From Thetidibacter halocola (lineage in GTDB: Bacteria; Pseudomonadota; Alphaproteobacteria; Rhodobacterales; Rhodobacteraceae): 64,000 nt of DNA. The stretch lies in NCBI RefSeq assembly GCF_018224955.1, contig NZ_JAGTUU010000001.1, positions 310,001 through 374,000 of the forward strand, written 5' to 3'. The translations under genes were made by a program, and so were the position numbers. This document shows, in pieces, positions 37,980-48,233 of this stretch. The notes beneath the pieces are model-generated. The model did no database searches. It was not told the origin of the DNA and saw only the letters and a list, made by a program, of their open reading frames with translations. Each line of letters begins with the position of its first letter. The first letter of the stretch is position 1.

Positions 37980-39059
37980 ATGACAGGGGTTCTGGCAAGC
38001 CAGCAGATCGCGGCGCTAAGCGACGCGGGCGCGATCCGCGCCGAAACACCCTTTGTCGAGGGGCAGATTCAGCCCGCCAGCCTGGACCTGCGGCTGGGCC
38101 ACGTGGCCTATCGCGTGCGCGCCTCGTTCCTGGCGGGCGAAGGGCGCAGCGTGGCCGACCGGATCGCCGCTTTTGAAATGCACCACATCGACCTGTCGCA
38201 GGGCGCGGTGCTGGAAAAGGGCTGCGTCTATGTCGTGCCCCTGATGGAGCGGCTGGCCCTGCCGCAGGGCGTCCAGGCCATCGCCAATGCCAAGAGTTCG
38301 ACCGGCAGGCTAGACCTGTTGACCCGGGTCATCGCCGATGGCGGGGTCGAGTTCGACCGCATCCCCGAAGGCTATGACGGCCCACTCTATGCCGAGATCT
38401 GCCCGCGCAGTTTCTCGGTACTGGTCCGGCCCGGAATGCGGCTGAACCAGATCCGCTTTCGCCGGGGCCGCGCGATCCTGGACGATGCGGAACTGCGCGC
38501 GCTGCATGCGCGCGAGACGCTGGTCTCGGGCGGACCCGCCGTGATCGGCGAAGGCCTGGGATTCTCCGTAGACCTGCGTCCCGGTCCGGGTGGGCTGGTG
38601 GGCTGGCGGGCCAAGCCGCATACCGGCGTGATCGATCTCGACCGGATCGGCCAGTATGAGCCCGCCGATTTCTGGGACCGGCTGGAAACCCATGACGAGC
38701 AACTGATCCTCGACCCCGGGGCCTTCTATATCCTTGTCAGCCGCGAGGCGGTGCATATCCCCCCCGGCTACGCCGCCGAGATGGCGCCCTACCTCGCCAT
38801 GGTGGGCGAGTTCCGGGTGCATTACGCGGGCTTCTTCGACCCCGGTTTCGGCCATGCGGCAGCGGGTGGCACCGGCGCGCGCGGCGTGCTCGAGGTGCGC
38901 TGCCACGAGGCGCCCTTCGTGCTGGAGCATGGCCAGGTCGTGGGCCGGCTGGTCTATGAGCGGATGTCCGAGGTGCCCCAGCAGCTATATGGTGCTGGCA
39001 TCGCATCGAATTACCAGGGCCAGGGCTTGAAGCTCAGCAAGCATTTCCGCGCGGGCTGA
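37980..39059 (+). CDS. dcd: Double-domain 2'-deoxycytidine 5'-triphosphate deaminase
   Basis: A 359-residue protein made of two dUTPase/Dcd-like halves, about twice the length of E. coli Dcd. The first half has PASLDLRLGHVAYRVRASFL, the substrate-binding AIANAKSSTGRLDLLTRVIA and EICPRSFSVLVRPGMRLNQI; the second half has FYILVSREAVHIPPGYAAEM, and EVRCHEAPFVLEHGQVVGRL. The fused form is the usual annotation for this family in Rhodobacterales. It converts dCTP to dUTP for thymidylate synthesis. The start at 37980 follows GGAGAGGA; the frame is open to 37875 but that part is non-coding after the tRNA. Confidence 0.87.
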   Translation: MTGVLASQQIAALSDAGAIRAETPFVEGQIQPASLDLRLGHVAYRVRASFLAGEGRSVADRIAAFEMHHIDLSQGAVLEKGCVYVVPLMERLALPQGVQAIANAKSSTGRLDLLTRVIADGGVEFDRIPEGYDGPLYAEICPRSFSVLVRPGMRLNQIRFRRGRAILDDAELRALHARETLVSGGPAVIGEGLGFSVDLRPGPGGLVGWRAKPHTGVIDLDRIGQYEPADFWDRLETHDEQLILDPGAFYILVSREAVHIPPGYAAEMAPYLAMVGEFRVHYAGFFDPGFGHAAAGGTGARGVLEVRCHEAPFVLEHGQVVGRLVYERMSEVPQQLYGAGIASNYQGQGLKLSKHFRAG

Positions 39060-39062
39060 GGC

Positions 39063-39740
39063 TCAGTCCTCGAACAGCTCGCTCTGGCCTTCGTCGATCT
39101 CATCATCCGCGTCGTCGTCACCCGCACGCGGGGCGCCGCCCGGCAAGGGGCGACTTTCCAGCAGACCGGCGGCGCGCAGGTCGGCCAGGCCCGGCAGGTC
39201 GCGCGCCGATTCCAGCCCGAAATGATCCAGGAACTCCTGGGTGACGACAAAGGTCACAGGCCGCCCCGGTGTCATACGCCTGCGGCCAAAGCGGATCCAC
39301 TCCATCTCGAGCAACTGATCCACCGTGCCGCGACTGACGCTGACGCCGCGAATTTCCTCGATCTCGGCGCGGGTGACGGGCTGGTGATAGGCGATGATCG
39401 CCAGCGTCTCGATCGCCGCGCGCGAGAGTTTGCGCTGCTCGACCGTTTCGCGCTGCATCAGGAAACCAAGGTCGGGCGCGGTGCGGATCGCCCAGGCGTC
39501 GCCGACGCGCACGACACGCACCCCGCGCCCCTCGTAGCGCTTGCGCAGGTAGACCAGCGCCTCGGCCGGGTCGCAGCCATGTGGCATGCGCTCGGACAAC
39601 TCGCGTACCGACACGGGGTCTGCCGAGGCAAAGAGGATCGCCTCGACCATGCGTTCCTGTTCGGCGATCGGCGGCGCCTCGAACAGGCTGTCGCGCGGCG
39701 GTGCCTCGCCGGTTTCGTCCTGCATGGTCTCGTCACTCAT
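39063..39740 (-). CDS. scpB: Segregation and condensation protein B
   Basis: ScpB binds ScpA and stabilises the SMC complex that organises and separates chromosomes. The protein has 225 residues. Two winged-helix domains are marked by AEQERMVEAILFASADPVSV-type sequence and by ETLAIIAYHQPVTRAEIEEI followed by GVSVSRGTVDQLLEMEWI and GRPVTFVVTQEFLDHFGL. The C-terminus is an acidic tail (GDDDADDEIDEGQ). The start at 39740 overlaps the scpA stop as ATGA; a longer frame to 39884 lies inside scpA. Confidence 0.93.
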   Translation of the reverse strand: MSDETMQDETGEAPPRDSLFEAPPIAEQERMVEAILFASADPVSVRELSERMPHGCDPAEALVYLRKRYEGRGVRVVRVGDAWAIRTAPDLGFLMQRETVEQRKLSRAAIETLAIIAYHQPVTRAEIEEIRGVSVSRGTVDQLLEMEWIRFGRRRMTPGRPVTFVVTQEFLDHFGLESARDLPGLADLRAAGLLESRPLPGGAPRAGDDDADDEIDEGQSELFED

Positions 39741-40537
39741 GGACGCCCCTCGCGGCGGCGCAGCTGGATCGGGGCGAACAGTTCGGACTGACGCAACTCG
39801 GCCTTGCCTTCCTTGACCAGTTCCAGCGAGGCGGCGAAGGTCGCCGCTGTGGCCGAGCGCCACTTGACCGGATCGGCGTCCCAACCATCTGGCAGGTAAG
39901 AGGAAATGTCGGTCCAGGTCCCGGCAAAGCCGATCAGCCCGCGCATCCGTTCCAGCGCCTGTTCCATGGTGAAGACGCTGTCTCGGTCCAGCACGAAAGG
40001 GCGGAATTCGTCGCGCGTGCGGATGCGGGCATAGGCCTGCATCAGGTCGATCAGCGTGGCGCTGTATTGGATGCGGCGCACGCGCTCGACCCCCTCGGGG
40101 ATGCCGCGGGAAAAGAAATCCTGCCCCAGTCGGTCGTGCGCCATCAGCCGCGCGGCTGCGTCGCGCATCGCCTGGAGGCGCTCCAGTTGAAAGGCCAGGT
40201 GCGCGGCAAGGTCCTCTCCCGACGGCCCCTCTTCGGTAGGATCGGGCGGCAGCAGCAGGCGCGACTTCAGAAAGGCGAGCCAGGCCGCCATGACAAGGTA
40301 GTCGGCGGCCAGTTCGATGCGCAGCGCCTTGGCCTTTTCGACGAAGAGCAGGTATTGCTGCGCCAGTGCGAGGATCGAGATCTTGCGCAGGTCCACCTTC
40401 TGCGTGCGCGCCATCATCAGCAGCAGGTCAAGCGGCCCCTCGAACCCGTCCACGTCAACGACCAACGCCTCGGCAGCCAGCCGGTCGGCGACGGAGATCG
40501 CGGTTTCCGCTTCGGTCCAGTCCTGTTGATCGGCCAT
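39737..40537 (-). CDS. scpA: Segregation and condensation protein A
   Basis: ScpA is the kleisin that bridges the SMC head domains. The protein has 266 residues. The N-terminal ALVVDVDGFEGPLDLLLMMA and the helical DLRKISILALAQQYLLFVEK are diagnostic, with the winged-helix C-terminus RQSELFAPIQLRRREG ending the protein. The ATG at 40537 shares one base with the nagZ stop; a GTG one codon upstream is an alternative. Its stop overlaps the scpB start by 4 bp. Confidence 0.93.
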   Translation of the reverse strand: MADQQDWTEAETAISVADRLAAEALVVDVDGFEGPLDLLLMMARTQKVDLRKISILALAQQYLLFVEKAKALRIELAADYLVMAAWLAFLKSRLLLPPDPTEEGPSGEDLAAHLAFQLERLQAMRDAAARLMAHDRLGQDFFSRGIPEGVERVRRIQYSATLIDLMQAYARIRTRDEFRPFVLDRDSVFTMEQALERMRGLIGFAGTWTDISSYLPDGWDADPVKWRSATAATFAASLELVKEGKAELRQSELFAPIQLRRREGRP

Positions 40538-41538
40538 CACGCGCCCTTGGGTTCAAGGGCCTCAAACTCGGCAAGGGCGGCGGCAATGTCAAGATTCGCA
40601 GGGTCGCCACGGCGGGCCAGCGCCGCCTCGGCCCGGTCTTGCGCGGCGTCCATCATCATGCCGACCTCGTCCATAAGCGCCCGCATCTCGGAAAGGTCGC
40701 CGTTACAATGCAGGACCAGGTCGCAGCCGGCCTCCAGCGCGGCGCGGCAGCGTTCCGGCACCGTGCCAGACAGCGCCTGCATCGAGATGTCGTCGGTCAT
40801 CAGCAGCCCGGCAAAGCCGATCTCGCAGCGGATGAGGTCGATCATCACCGGCGATGTGGTCGCCGGGCGCGCATCAATCGCCTCGAAGACGAGATGCGCC
40901 GACATGCCCAAAGGCGCGTCGGCAAAGGCCGCGAAGGCCGCGAAATCCTGTGTCCTCAGCGTCTCGCGGTCGGCTGCGACGCGCGGCAGGTCCAGGTGGC
41001 TGTCCAGCGTGCCACGCCCGTGGCCGGGCATGTGCTTGATCACCGGCAGGACTCCCGCCGCCTCGCAACCCGCGATCACGGCGCGACCCATCGCGACGAC
41101 CGTTTCCAGATCCTCGCCATAACAGCGGTTGCGCAGGACGGGATGCGTGTCTGGTCGCGCGATGTCCAGCGTCGGCACGCAATTGCCGTCCAGCCCCAGC
41201 GCCCGCAACTCGGCGCCGATGATCCGGTAGCGCAGTGCCATCGCCTGCTCGGCATTCGGTCCGAAGCGTGCCACGTCCTCCAGCGGCGGGCGCCATTCGG
41301 TCGCCAGCGGCGGGCACAGGCGCTGCACGCGGCCGCCCTCCTGGTCAATGAAGATGGGCGCATCATGCCCCGCCGCCTCGCGCAACTCGGCGCAGAGCGC
41401 GCGGATCTGGTCAGGCGCACGCAGGTTGCGGTCGAACAGGATGAAGCCGAAGGGGCGCGTCGCGGCGAAAAGCCGTTTCTCGGCATCGGTCAGAAGCGGT
41501 CCGGACGGCGCGAGGATCGCCGCGCCGAACCGACTCAC
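40537..41538 (-). CDS. nagZ: Beta-N-acetylhexosaminidase (NagZ, GH3)
   Basis: NagZ removes N-acetylglucosamine from anhydromuropeptides during cell-wall recycling in the cytoplasm. The 333-residue protein shows the GH3 markers IFIDQEGGRVQRLCPPLATE, CVPTLDIARPDTHPVLRNRC, the histidine-bearing VIKHMPGHGRGTLDSHLDLP and the nucleophile Asp in LLMTDDISMQAL. In many Gram-negatives its products control ampC-type beta-lactamase induction; no such gene is present here. It lies between scpA and the SPOR protein and overlaps the latter's stop by 4 bp. Confidence 0.94.
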   Translation of the reverse strand: MSRFGAAILAPSGPLLTDAEKRLFAATRPFGFILFDRNLRAPDQIRALCAELREAAGHDAPIFIDQEGGRVQRLCPPLATEWRPPLEDVARFGPNAEQAMALRYRIIGAELRALGLDGNCVPTLDIARPDTHPVLRNRCYGEDLETVVAMGRAVIAGCEAAGVLPVIKHMPGHGRGTLDSHLDLPRVAADRETLRTQDFAAFAAFADAPLGMSAHLVFEAIDARPATTSPVMIDLIRCEIGFAGLLMTDDISMQALSGTVPERCRAALEAGCDLVLHCNGDLSEMRALMDEVGMMMDAAQDRAEAALARRGDPANLDIAAALAEFEALEPKGA

Positions 41539-42482
41539 CGCGTCACCACCGGGATACAGTCGACATTGCCCGCGACGAGGGCGGCGCAGAAGCGCCGCGC
41601 GTCGTTGAGATCGTCAAAGCCGTGCGCCCGCAGCCGGTAGAAGGTGCGCCCGCCGGAACTTGCCTGCTGGATCACCCGATCCTTGCCTTTCAGGTAATCG
41701 CCGAACCGCTGGTCCAGCTTGCCCCAGGCCGCGCGCGCATCCTCGGCGCTGTCAAAGGCGCCGATCTGCACCAGCCGCGTACCCAGCGGCAGCGTGTCGG
41801 CGTCGACCTCGCGCGTTTCGGCGGCGGCGGGCAGCACCGGGTCCAGCGAGGCGACCTGCAATCCGCCGGGTCGCATCCGGGGCCGAAGCGAGCGGCGCAG
41901 GCCCGGGCCGTCATCCACGAGGATCTCGGCCTCGGCACTGTCGGCGCCGTCCTGGGCTGCGTCGAGCGGGGCAAGCGGCTCAACGCCCTGGATCAGTTGC
42001 GCCACGACCTTGTCCACGTCCGACATATGCGCCAACGGGCTGTCCGGCGGAAAGCTGACCTGTGGATCGTCACCGAGGGCGGGCACGTCGCCTTCGCGCA
42101 TCGAGACGGCCTGCAACATGGGCGGGACAGGCTGGATCAGGCCCAGCGCCACGTCCTCTTCCGCAAGACCCGCCGGGCTGGGCGCCAGAACAAGGCGGTC
42201 GGCCGGCGGCGCGGCGGTGCCGGTGCCCGCCACCGCGTTCACCGAAAGCCCCTGGTGGTCGGCCTGTTCGCCGCCGGGCTTTTCCGGTGCGATCCGCATC
42301 GGCCCCTGCATCGCCATGACCACCGGAACGCCGCTGACGTCTCGCGCGATCAGCTTGTATCCCCAGACGCCGATGCCCAAGACCAGCGTCAGTGACACCG
42401 CTGCACCGGCCCAGTTGGCCATTGTCGCCACGTTGCGCGCACGCGGGGCCTGCTGGCCCCCGTCAAAGCTGTAATCCGCCAT
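41535..42482 (-). CDS. SPOR-domain membrane protein
   Basis: A 315-residue protein with one TM helix at about 25-47 (WAGAAVSLTLVLGIGVWGYK), a long low-complexity periplasmic linker (about 60-225), and a C-terminal SPOR fold (about 235-312) with RLVQIGAFDSAEDARAAWGK and RAHGFDDLNDARRFCAALVA. SPOR domains bind denuded peptidoglycan at the division septum. Its place between nagZ and argS is conserved in Rhodobacterales, and its partner in cell-wall work is probably the same operon's NagZ. The start gives a short cytoplasmic N-terminus rich in basic residues. Confidence 0.88.
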   Translation of the reverse strand: MADYSFDGGQQAPRARNVATMANWAGAAVSLTLVLGIGVWGYKLIARDVSGVPVVMAMQGPMRIAPEKPGGEQADHQGLSVNAVAGTGTAAPPADRLVLAPSPAGLAEEDVALGLIQPVPPMLQAVSMREGDVPALGDDPQVSFPPDSPLAHMSDVDKVVAQLIQGVEPLAPLDAAQDGADSAEAEILVDDGPGLRRSLRPRMRPGGLQVASLDPVLPAAAETREVDADTLPLGTRLVQIGAFDSAEDARAAWGKLDQRFGDYLKGKDRVIQQASSGGRTFYRLRAHGFDDLNDARRFCAALVAGNVDCIPVVTR

Positions 42483-42585
42483 TCTCCGCCTCGTCTCCCC
42501 CGTGCGATACGTGCCGCACGGGTGGTCTGCCCTGGTTCATGAACCCCGGTGGGGTGTGCCTGTCGGAACCGGCGGGGCGCCTTTG

Positions 42586-44328
42586 TCAGCGCATTTCCTC
42601 GACCGGTGTGACGCCAAGGATACCAAGGCCTGCGGAAATCACAACAGCCACCGCACGTGCCAGCGCGATCTTGCTCCGGGATGTGGCCGGATCGTCCTGG
42701 ATGAAGCGCAGGCTGGTGTCGTCATTACCCATGTTCCAAAGCCCGTGCAGGTCCGAGGCGAGTTCCGTCAGGTAGGTCGCGACGCGGTGCGGCTCGTGGT
42801 TGCGGGCGGCGATCTCGACCAAGCGTGGCCATTCCGCCAGCTTGCCCGCCAACGCCAGTTCCGCCTTGTGGGTCATGCCGGACGTGTCCGCCGCCGCCAG
42901 CGTGGCGTCCGACACGTCGATCCCCTGCTCGGCCGCCTTGCGCAGCACCGAGCAGATCCGCGCATGGGCGTATTGCACGTAGAAGATCGGGTTTTCCTTG
43001 GACTGTTCCACAACCTTGTCGAAATCGAAATCCAGCGGCGCGTCGTTCTTGCGCGTCAGCATCTGGAACCGCGCGGCATCGGCGCCCACCATGTCGACCA
43101 CGTCGCGCAGCGTGACAAAAGTCCCGGCCCGCTTGGACATCTTGAAGGGCTCGCCGTTCTTGTAAAGCTTGACCAGCTGCAACAGCTTGATGTCCAGCGG
43201 CACGCGGCCGTCGGACAGCGCCGAAACCGCCGCCTTCATCCGCTTGACGTAGCCGCCATGATCGGCGCCGAAGATGTCGATCAGCTGGTCGAAACCGCGG
43301 GTGATCTTGTCATAGTGATAGGCGATGTCGGGGGCGAAATAGGTCCAGCTGCCGTCCGATTTCATGATCGGGCGGTCGACATCGTCGCCATGCTCGGTGG
43401 ACTTGAACAGGGTTTGTTCGCGCGGCTCCCAATCCTCGGGGGTCTTGCCCTTGGGCGGCTGCAACACGCCGCGATAGATCAGGCCCTTGGCGCGCAGGCT
43501 CTCGATGGCCGCCTCGATCTTGCCCGTGCCATACAGCGACTTCTCGGAAAAGAAGTGGTCCATGTGCACGCCAAGTGCGGCCAGGTCCTCGCGGATCAGG
43601 TCCATCATCGCGTCGGTGGCGAATTCGCGCACCGGCTCCAGCCAGACCTCCTCGGGGGCGTTCAGCCAGATGTCGCCCACCTTGGCCTTGAGCGCCTCGC
43701 CCACCGGCTCCAAGTATTCGCCGGGATAGGATTCCGCGGGCCAGTCCACCGTCAGGTCATGCGCCTCGAGATAGCGGTTGTAGACCGACCGGGCGAGGAC
43801 ATCGACCTGCGCGCCGCCATCGTTGATATAGTATTCGCGCGTCACGTCATAACCGGCATAGGCCAGCAGGCTGGCGATGGCGTCGCCCACGATGGCGCCG
43901 CGGGCATGACCGACATGCATCGGCCCTGTCGGGTTGGCCGAGACATATTCCACGTTGACCTTCAGCCCTGCGCCCAGGTCAGAGCGCCCGTAATCCCGGC
44001 CCAGCCGCAGGATCGCCGCAGGCAGGCCCTGCCAGACGGTGTTTTCCAGCCGCAGGTTCAGGAAGCCGGGCCCGGCAACCTCGGCGCTGGCGATGCGCGG
44101 GTCGTCCGCCAGCTTCGCGGCCAGCGTCTCGGCGATGTCGCGCGGCTTCAGGCCGGCGGGCTTGGCCAGCACCATCGCGGCGTTCGTGGCCATGTCGCCA
44201 TGCAGCGGGTCGCGCGGCGGCTCGACGGTGACGGGATCGGTGTTGAGCCCCTCGGGCAGCGCGCCCTCTGCCTGCATCGCGGCGATGGCGCCCAGCACGG
44301 CGGTGCGGATATCGGAAAAGAGGTTCAT
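42586..44328 (-). CDS. argS: Arginyl-tRNA synthetase
   Basis: ArgS charges tRNA-Arg with arginine. The 580-residue class I enzyme has the HIGH motif as HVGH at 138-141 within [18 protein letters not shown], and the KMSKS-like motif KMSKRAGTF near 370. The N-terminal Add-1 domain (about 1-110) and the C-terminal DALR anticodon-binding helices (with [18 protein letters not shown]) are complete. The start at 44328 ([11 protein letters not shown]) matches the family; the frame open to 44400 adds nothing like it. Confidence 0.96.
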   Translation of the reverse strand: MNLFSDIRTAVLGAIAAMQAEGALPEGLNTDPVTVEPPRDPLHGDMATNAAMVLAKPAGLKPRDIAETLAAKLADDPRIASAEVAGPGFLNLRLENTVWQGLPAAILRLGRDYGRSDLGAGLKVNVEYVSANPTGPMHVGHARGAIVGDAIASLLAYAGYDVTREYYINDGGAQVDVLARSVYNRYLEAHDLTVDWPAESYPGEYLEPVGEALKAKVGDIWLNAPEEVWLEPVREFATDAMMDLIREDLAALGVHMDHFFSEKSLYGTGKIEAAIESLRAKGLIYRGVLQPPKGKTPEDWEPREQTLFKSTEHGDDVDRPIMKSDGSWTYFAPDIAYHYDKITRGFDQLIDIFGADHGGYVKRMKAAVSALSDGRVPLDIKLLQLVKLYKNGEPFKMSKRAGTFVTLRDVVDMVGADAARFQMLTRKNDAPLDFDFDKVVEQSKENPIFYVQYAHARICSVLRKAAEQGIDVSDATLAAADTSGMTHKAELALAGKLAEWPRLVEIAARNHEPHRVATYLTELASDLHGLWNMGNDDTSLRFIQDDPATSRSKIALARAVAVVISAGLGILGVTPVEEMR

Positions 44329-44411
44329 GGATAGGCTCCTGCGTGACGGGCACCCTCTATCATGTGGATCGGGCGGGTCAAACAGGATCGGTTTTCTCAC
44401 GCCCCCGCCAG

Positions 44412-46250
44412 TCAGCCCGCCTGTCCGCCCCCCTGCCGGCGCTCCTGCCGGGCTGGCATCAAGGCAATGAAGCGCGCGCCTTTGTTCGCCTTGGGCCGTT
44501 CTCCTTCCGCGAACAGGCGCAGCGTTCCGTTCGGGCCCATTTCGGCGGTGATGATGGCCTCGGGATGCTTGGCGATCCAGTCGTCCATGGTGAATTCCTC
44601 GGTCACGCGCGTGACGCGGAATTCCCAGCCCTCGGACAGGCGCGCGTTGGCGTCGAAGAAGGTGTCGTCGGCGCCGATCGCCCTTCCGCCCAGCGTGGCG
44701 GGCAGCGCGTGGCGGGTGCTGGACTGCTTGACTCGCTTGAGCTGAAAGATGTTCTCGCGGCCGAATTCCGGCGCGAGATCGGTAGCGGCCAGCGTGTTGT
44801 AGGCATCGTTGTCGGTGGCGCAGATCAGCTTTTCATAGGCCGCTAGTTCCAGCCGGTGTTCGGCCGCCTCGGACAGGATGTCGCCCCAGAAGACCGGCAA
44901 ACCCGCCTCGCGCGCGGCGCGCAGATGGGCGTGGTTCGCATCGGCCACCATCACCGGCAGTTCCAGCTTGGTCAGCGCCTGGCCCAGCGCCACCGACCAG
45001 CGGCTGCCGCCCAGGATCAGCACGCCGGGCGCCTCGGAGGCCGACAGGCCCAGCAGCCGTGCCATCGGCGCAAGGGTGAATCCATGCAGCACCACCGTGG
45101 CCGAGACCAGCGCAAAAGCCAGCGGTGCGATGCGGTCGGCATCGGCGATGCCCAGGCTGACCAGCCGCTCGCCGAACAGGCCCGCCACCGCCACCAGCAC
45201 CACGCCGCGCGGCCCGGTGAAGGCCACCAGCAGGCGTTCGCGCCACGGGATATTGGAAAAGGCCAGCGCGGCCAGAACCGGCAGCGGCCGCGCCACCAGG
45301 ATCACGGCCAGGACAAAGGCCGCAGCCCGCCAATCCAGCGTCGACAGCACGTCCAGGCTCATCCCCGCCGCCAGCAGGATGAACACGCCCGAAACCAGCA
45401 GGATCGTCGCGTGTTCCTTGAAGCGCCGCATCTCAGCGTAGCTTGGCAGGTCGGCATTGGCGATCCACAGCCCCATGATCGTCACGGCCAGCAGCCCGGA
45501 TTCGTGCAGCACGGAGTCGGACATCGCAAAGACACCCAGCATGACCACGAACAGCACCGGCACCTTCATGTACTCCGGCACCCAGGCCATGCGGAACGCC
45601 TTGGACAGGCCCCAGCCCGCTGCGCCGCCCAGCACGCTCGCCACCGCGATTCCGGTCAGCAGCGCACCCGCCGCCTCGGCCGGGCCGGTGGCGGTCTGCA
45701 TCACGATGACCACCTCGAAGGCCAGCACGGCAGCCAGCGCGCCGACCGGATCGTTGACGATCGCCTCCCATTGCAGCAGGGCGGCGGGACGTTTCGACAG
45801 CCGCGCCTGCCTCAGGAGCGGCGCGATCACGGTCGGACCGGTGACGATCATGATGCCACCAAAGACCGCCGCCGCCTCGATGCTGAGGCCCGCAACATAA
45901 TAGAGCGCGGCGGTCGAGGCCGCCCAGCCCAGCGGCCCGCCGACGATCACCAGCCGCCGCACGCCCTTGGCAGCGTCGGACAGCGACCGAAAGTTCAGCG
46001 TGAGGCCGCCCTCGAACAGGATGATCGCGACGGCGATGGCGACCATCGGCGCCAGCATGTCGCCGAACTGCTCCCGCGGATTGAGCAGGCCCAGCCCCGG
46101 CCCGATGATCAGACCTGCCAACAGCATCAGCACGATCGCCGGCAGGCGCAACCGCCAGGCCAGCCACTGGCTGCCGACGCCCAATGCACCCACCAGCGCA
46201 AAGGCCAGTGTCGCGTCCAGCCCGCTGGACGCAGCCTCGGTTACTGCCAT
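44412..46250 (-). CDS. CPA1-family sodium/proton antiporter with TrkA-like tail
   Basis: A 612-residue inner-membrane antiporter. About 12-13 TM helices span residues 10-395, with the ion-binding region [20 protein letters not shown] (the ND pair of electroneutral CPA1 antiporters) and [21 protein letters not shown] cytoplasmic Rossmann/RCK-like domain follows (about 405-520) with [20 protein letters not shown]-type sequence and [20 protein letters not shown], then a C-terminal beta-rich segment. The start at 46250 has GAGGGG about ten bases upstream. It sits between argS and dgt, where many relatives have no antiporter. Confidence 0.88.
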   Translation of the reverse strand: MAVTEAASSGLDATLAFALVGALGVGSQWLAWRLRLPAIVLMLLAGLIIGPGLGLLNPREQFGDMLAPMVAIAVAIILFEGGLTLNFRSLSDAAKGVRRLVIVGGPLGWAASTAALYYVAGLSIEAAAVFGGIMIVTGPTVIAPLLRQARLSKRPAALLQWEAIVNDPVGALAAVLAFEVVIVMQTATGPAEAAGALLTGIAVASVLGGAAGWGLSKAFRMAWVPEYMKVPVLFVVMLGVFAMSDSVLHESGLLAVTIMGLWIANADLPSYAEMRRFKEHATILLVSGVFILLAAGMSLDVLSTLDWRAAAFVLAVILVARPLPVLAALAFSNIPWRERLLVAFTGPRGVVLVAVAGLFGERLVSLGIADADRIAPLAFALVSATVVLHGFTLAPMARLLGLSASEAPGVLILGGSRWSVALGQALTKLELPVMVADANHAHLRAAREAGLPVFWGDILSEAAEHRLELAAYEKLICATDNDAYNTLAATDLAPEFGRENIFQLKRVKQSSTRHALPATLGGRAIGADDTFFDANARLSEGWEFRVTRVTEEFTMDDWIAKHPEAIITAEMGPNGTLRLFAEGERPKANKGARFIALMPARQERRQGGGQAG

Positions 46251-46255
46251 TCTTG

Positions 46256-46921
46256 TTACCCCTCGTCCGTCAAACGGTCCTGCCCCAACGCTCCCGCCTC
46301 TTGCGGGTTCCATGACAGGATGACACCGCCCTTCAGCCCGCGCGAGGCGTTTTCCGACAGCGACAGGATCGCGTCGGCGGCCGAGTCGATCTCGGCCCCG
46401 GTCCAGTCCGGGTGCGGCGGAAAGGACAGGCCCAGCATCCGGCCCGGCCGAAGGTCGCTGTCCAGTTGCCGCACCAGCCCCTCGAAGCTGCGCGGCGCGG
46501 CATCGCTGCCCTCGATCCGCGGCACGGCGATCACGCCGCGCGCGCTACCGGCGCGGATGCCCTGCCCCAGCGCCGCGGCCAGCGCGGCGGCCCGCGCGAT
46601 GCGTTCGCTGCCCTGCGCCTCGGGAGTCTCGGCCAGCGCCATCAGGTCGACATAGACCGTGACCGGCATGGCGCCCCAGGCTTCGCGCAGATGGGTGAAA
46701 AGCGCTCCGCGACCCGGGCGCAGCCCGAGGGTATCGACCATCGGGCCGACGGCGCGGGCGATATTCATTAGGCATTCCTCGTCGGCGCCGATTGCCACGC
46801 CGCGCAGGCCGCGCGCCACCAGCCGCTCCAGCAGGCAACGACCCACCGGGTGCTCGGCACCGCCGATCACGGCGACGGGTTCGGGCGGTATATCGCGTTT
46901 CCTGGTGGCGGGCTGGATCAT
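46256..46921 (-). CDS. Rossmann-like (SDR-related) protein of unknown function
   Basis: A 221-residue soluble protein. The N-terminus EPVAVIGGAEHPVGRCLLER has a glycine-rich nucleotide-binding turn, followed by an alternating beta/alpha pattern with VTVYVDLMALAE and GVIAVPRIEG. The catalytic Tyr-x-x-x-Lys of SDR enzymes is absent, so a dehydrogenase activity is doubtful. Its stop is five bases before the antiporter start, so the two are almost certainly one operon. It could supply a nucleotide-sensing partner for the antiporter; that is inference. Confidence 0.6.
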   Translation of the reverse strand: MIQPATRKRDIPPEPVAVIGGAEHPVGRCLLERLVARGLRGVAIGADEECLMNIARAVGPMVDTLGLRPGRGALFTHLREAWGAMPVTVYVDLMALAETPEAQGSERIARAAALAAALGQGIRAGSARGVIAVPRIEGSDAAPRSFEGLVRQLDSDLRPGRMLGLSFPPHPDWTGAEIDSAADAILSLSENASRGLKGGVILSWNPQEAGALGQDRLTDEG

Positions 46922-46967
46922 GGCCGGTGTTCTGCCATAACCGCGCCGACGCGCCTAGCGCGCATCG

Positions 46968-48155
46968 TCAGCTTCCGTCCCGCATCACGTCCTCGCCGGT
47001 CAGGCGCGCGTGTTCCTGGAGTGCGAACCGGTCGGTCATGCCGGCAATGTAATCTGCGACCAGCCGCGCCAGCGCGGTTTCGGTCGTCGCGGCCTCGATC
47101 TCGGACTGCCAGCGCCGCGGCAGCAGCGCGGGGTCGTTCATGTATAGCGGGAACAGCGCTTCGAGCGCGCGGGTCACGCGGGCGCGCTGCTCCATGACGC
47201 GGGGCGCGCGATACATGTTGGCAAAGAGAAAGGCGCGGATGTCGCGGATCGCCGCGGTCATGCCCGAGGAAAAGGCGATCACCGGGTGGCCCAGGTCACG
47301 GATCGCCTGCGCGTCGGCACAACCCGCCGCCTGAAGACGGGCCCGCGATGTCTCCAGCACGTCGCCGACCATGGCGCCGAAGACCCGCCGCAGCGCCTCG
47401 TGCTGGCGGCGATAGGGATCGAGACACGGATAGCGCGCATCGACCTCGGCGTAGGCCGGACCGACCAGCGGCAGGTGGGCGATCTGCTCTTCCTCGAATA
47501 GCCCGGCGCGCAACCCGTCATGCAGGTCGTGGTTGTTGTAGGCGATATCGTCGGAAAGCGCCGCGACCTGTGCCTCGGCGCTGGCGTGACTGTGCAGTTC
47601 CAGGTCGTGCAAGGCGTTGTATTCCGCCAAGGCATAGGGCAGTGGGCCGAGGGAGATCGGCAGGCCATCCGGGCCGACGACCGGGCCGTTATGCTTGGCG
47701 ATGCCTTCGAGCGTGTCCCAGGTCAGGTTCAGCCCGTCGAACTCGGCGTAATGGCGCTCCAGCCTTGTCACGATGCGGATGGTCTGCGCGTTGTGGTCGA
47801 ACCCGCCATAGGGATGCATCAGCGCGTTCAGCGCATCCTCGCCGGTATGGCCGAAGGGCGTGTGACCCAGGTCATGCGCCAGCGCCACCGCCTCTGTCAG
47901 GTCGGTATCCAGACCCAGCGCGTTCGAGATCGTGCGCGCGACCTGCGCCACCTCGATCGAATGCGTCAGCCGGGTGCGATAGAAATCGCCCTCGTGTTCG
48001 ACGAAGACCTGCGTCTTGTGCTTCAGCCGCCGGAAGGCGCTGCAATGGATGATGCGGTCGCGGTCGCGCTGGAAGCACGAGCGAAAGGCGCTTTCCTCTT
48101 CAGGATGAAGCCGCCCGCGCGCCTGCGCGGGATCGCATGCATAGGCCGCCGGCAT
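46968..48155 (-). CDS. dgt: Deoxyguanosinetriphosphate triphosphohydrolase-like protein
   Basis: A 395-residue HD-domain dNTPase. The metal-binding HD motif is in VALAHDLGHTPFGHTGEDAL, and RDRDRIIHCSAFRRLKHKTQ near the N-terminus binds the triphosphate; LTHSIEVAQVARTISNALGL and LSDDIAYNNHDLHDGLRAGL complete the family pattern. Dgt-like proteins hydrolyse dNTPs to deoxynucleosides and triphosphate and so shape dNTP pools. It is divergent from erpA with a 78-bp spacer, the arrangement typical of Rhodobacterales. Confidence 0.93.
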   Translation of the reverse strand: MPAAYACDPAQARGRLHPEEESAFRSCFQRDRDRIIHCSAFRRLKHKTQVFVEHEGDFYRTRLTHSIEVAQVARTISNALGLDTDLTEAVALAHDLGHTPFGHTGEDALNALMHPYGGFDHNAQTIRIVTRLERHYAEFDGLNLTWDTLEGIAKHNGPVVGPDGLPISLGPLPYALAEYNALHDLELHSHASAEAQVAALSDDIAYNNHDLHDGLRAGLFEEEQIAHLPLVGPAYAEVDARYPCLDPYRRQHEALRRVFGAMVGDVLETSRARLQAAGCADAQAIRDLGHPVIAFSSGMTAAIRDIRAFLFANMYRAPRVMEQRARVTRALEALFPLYMNDPALLPRRWQSEIEAATTETALARLVADYIAGMTDRFALQEHARLTGEDVMRDGS

Positions 48156-48233
48156 TGCGCGCCGCTCCTTGTCGTCCGTCCCGATGCCTCATATATTCTT
48201 CATTGACGCGAAGATAAACCGCCGAGGATCGCC

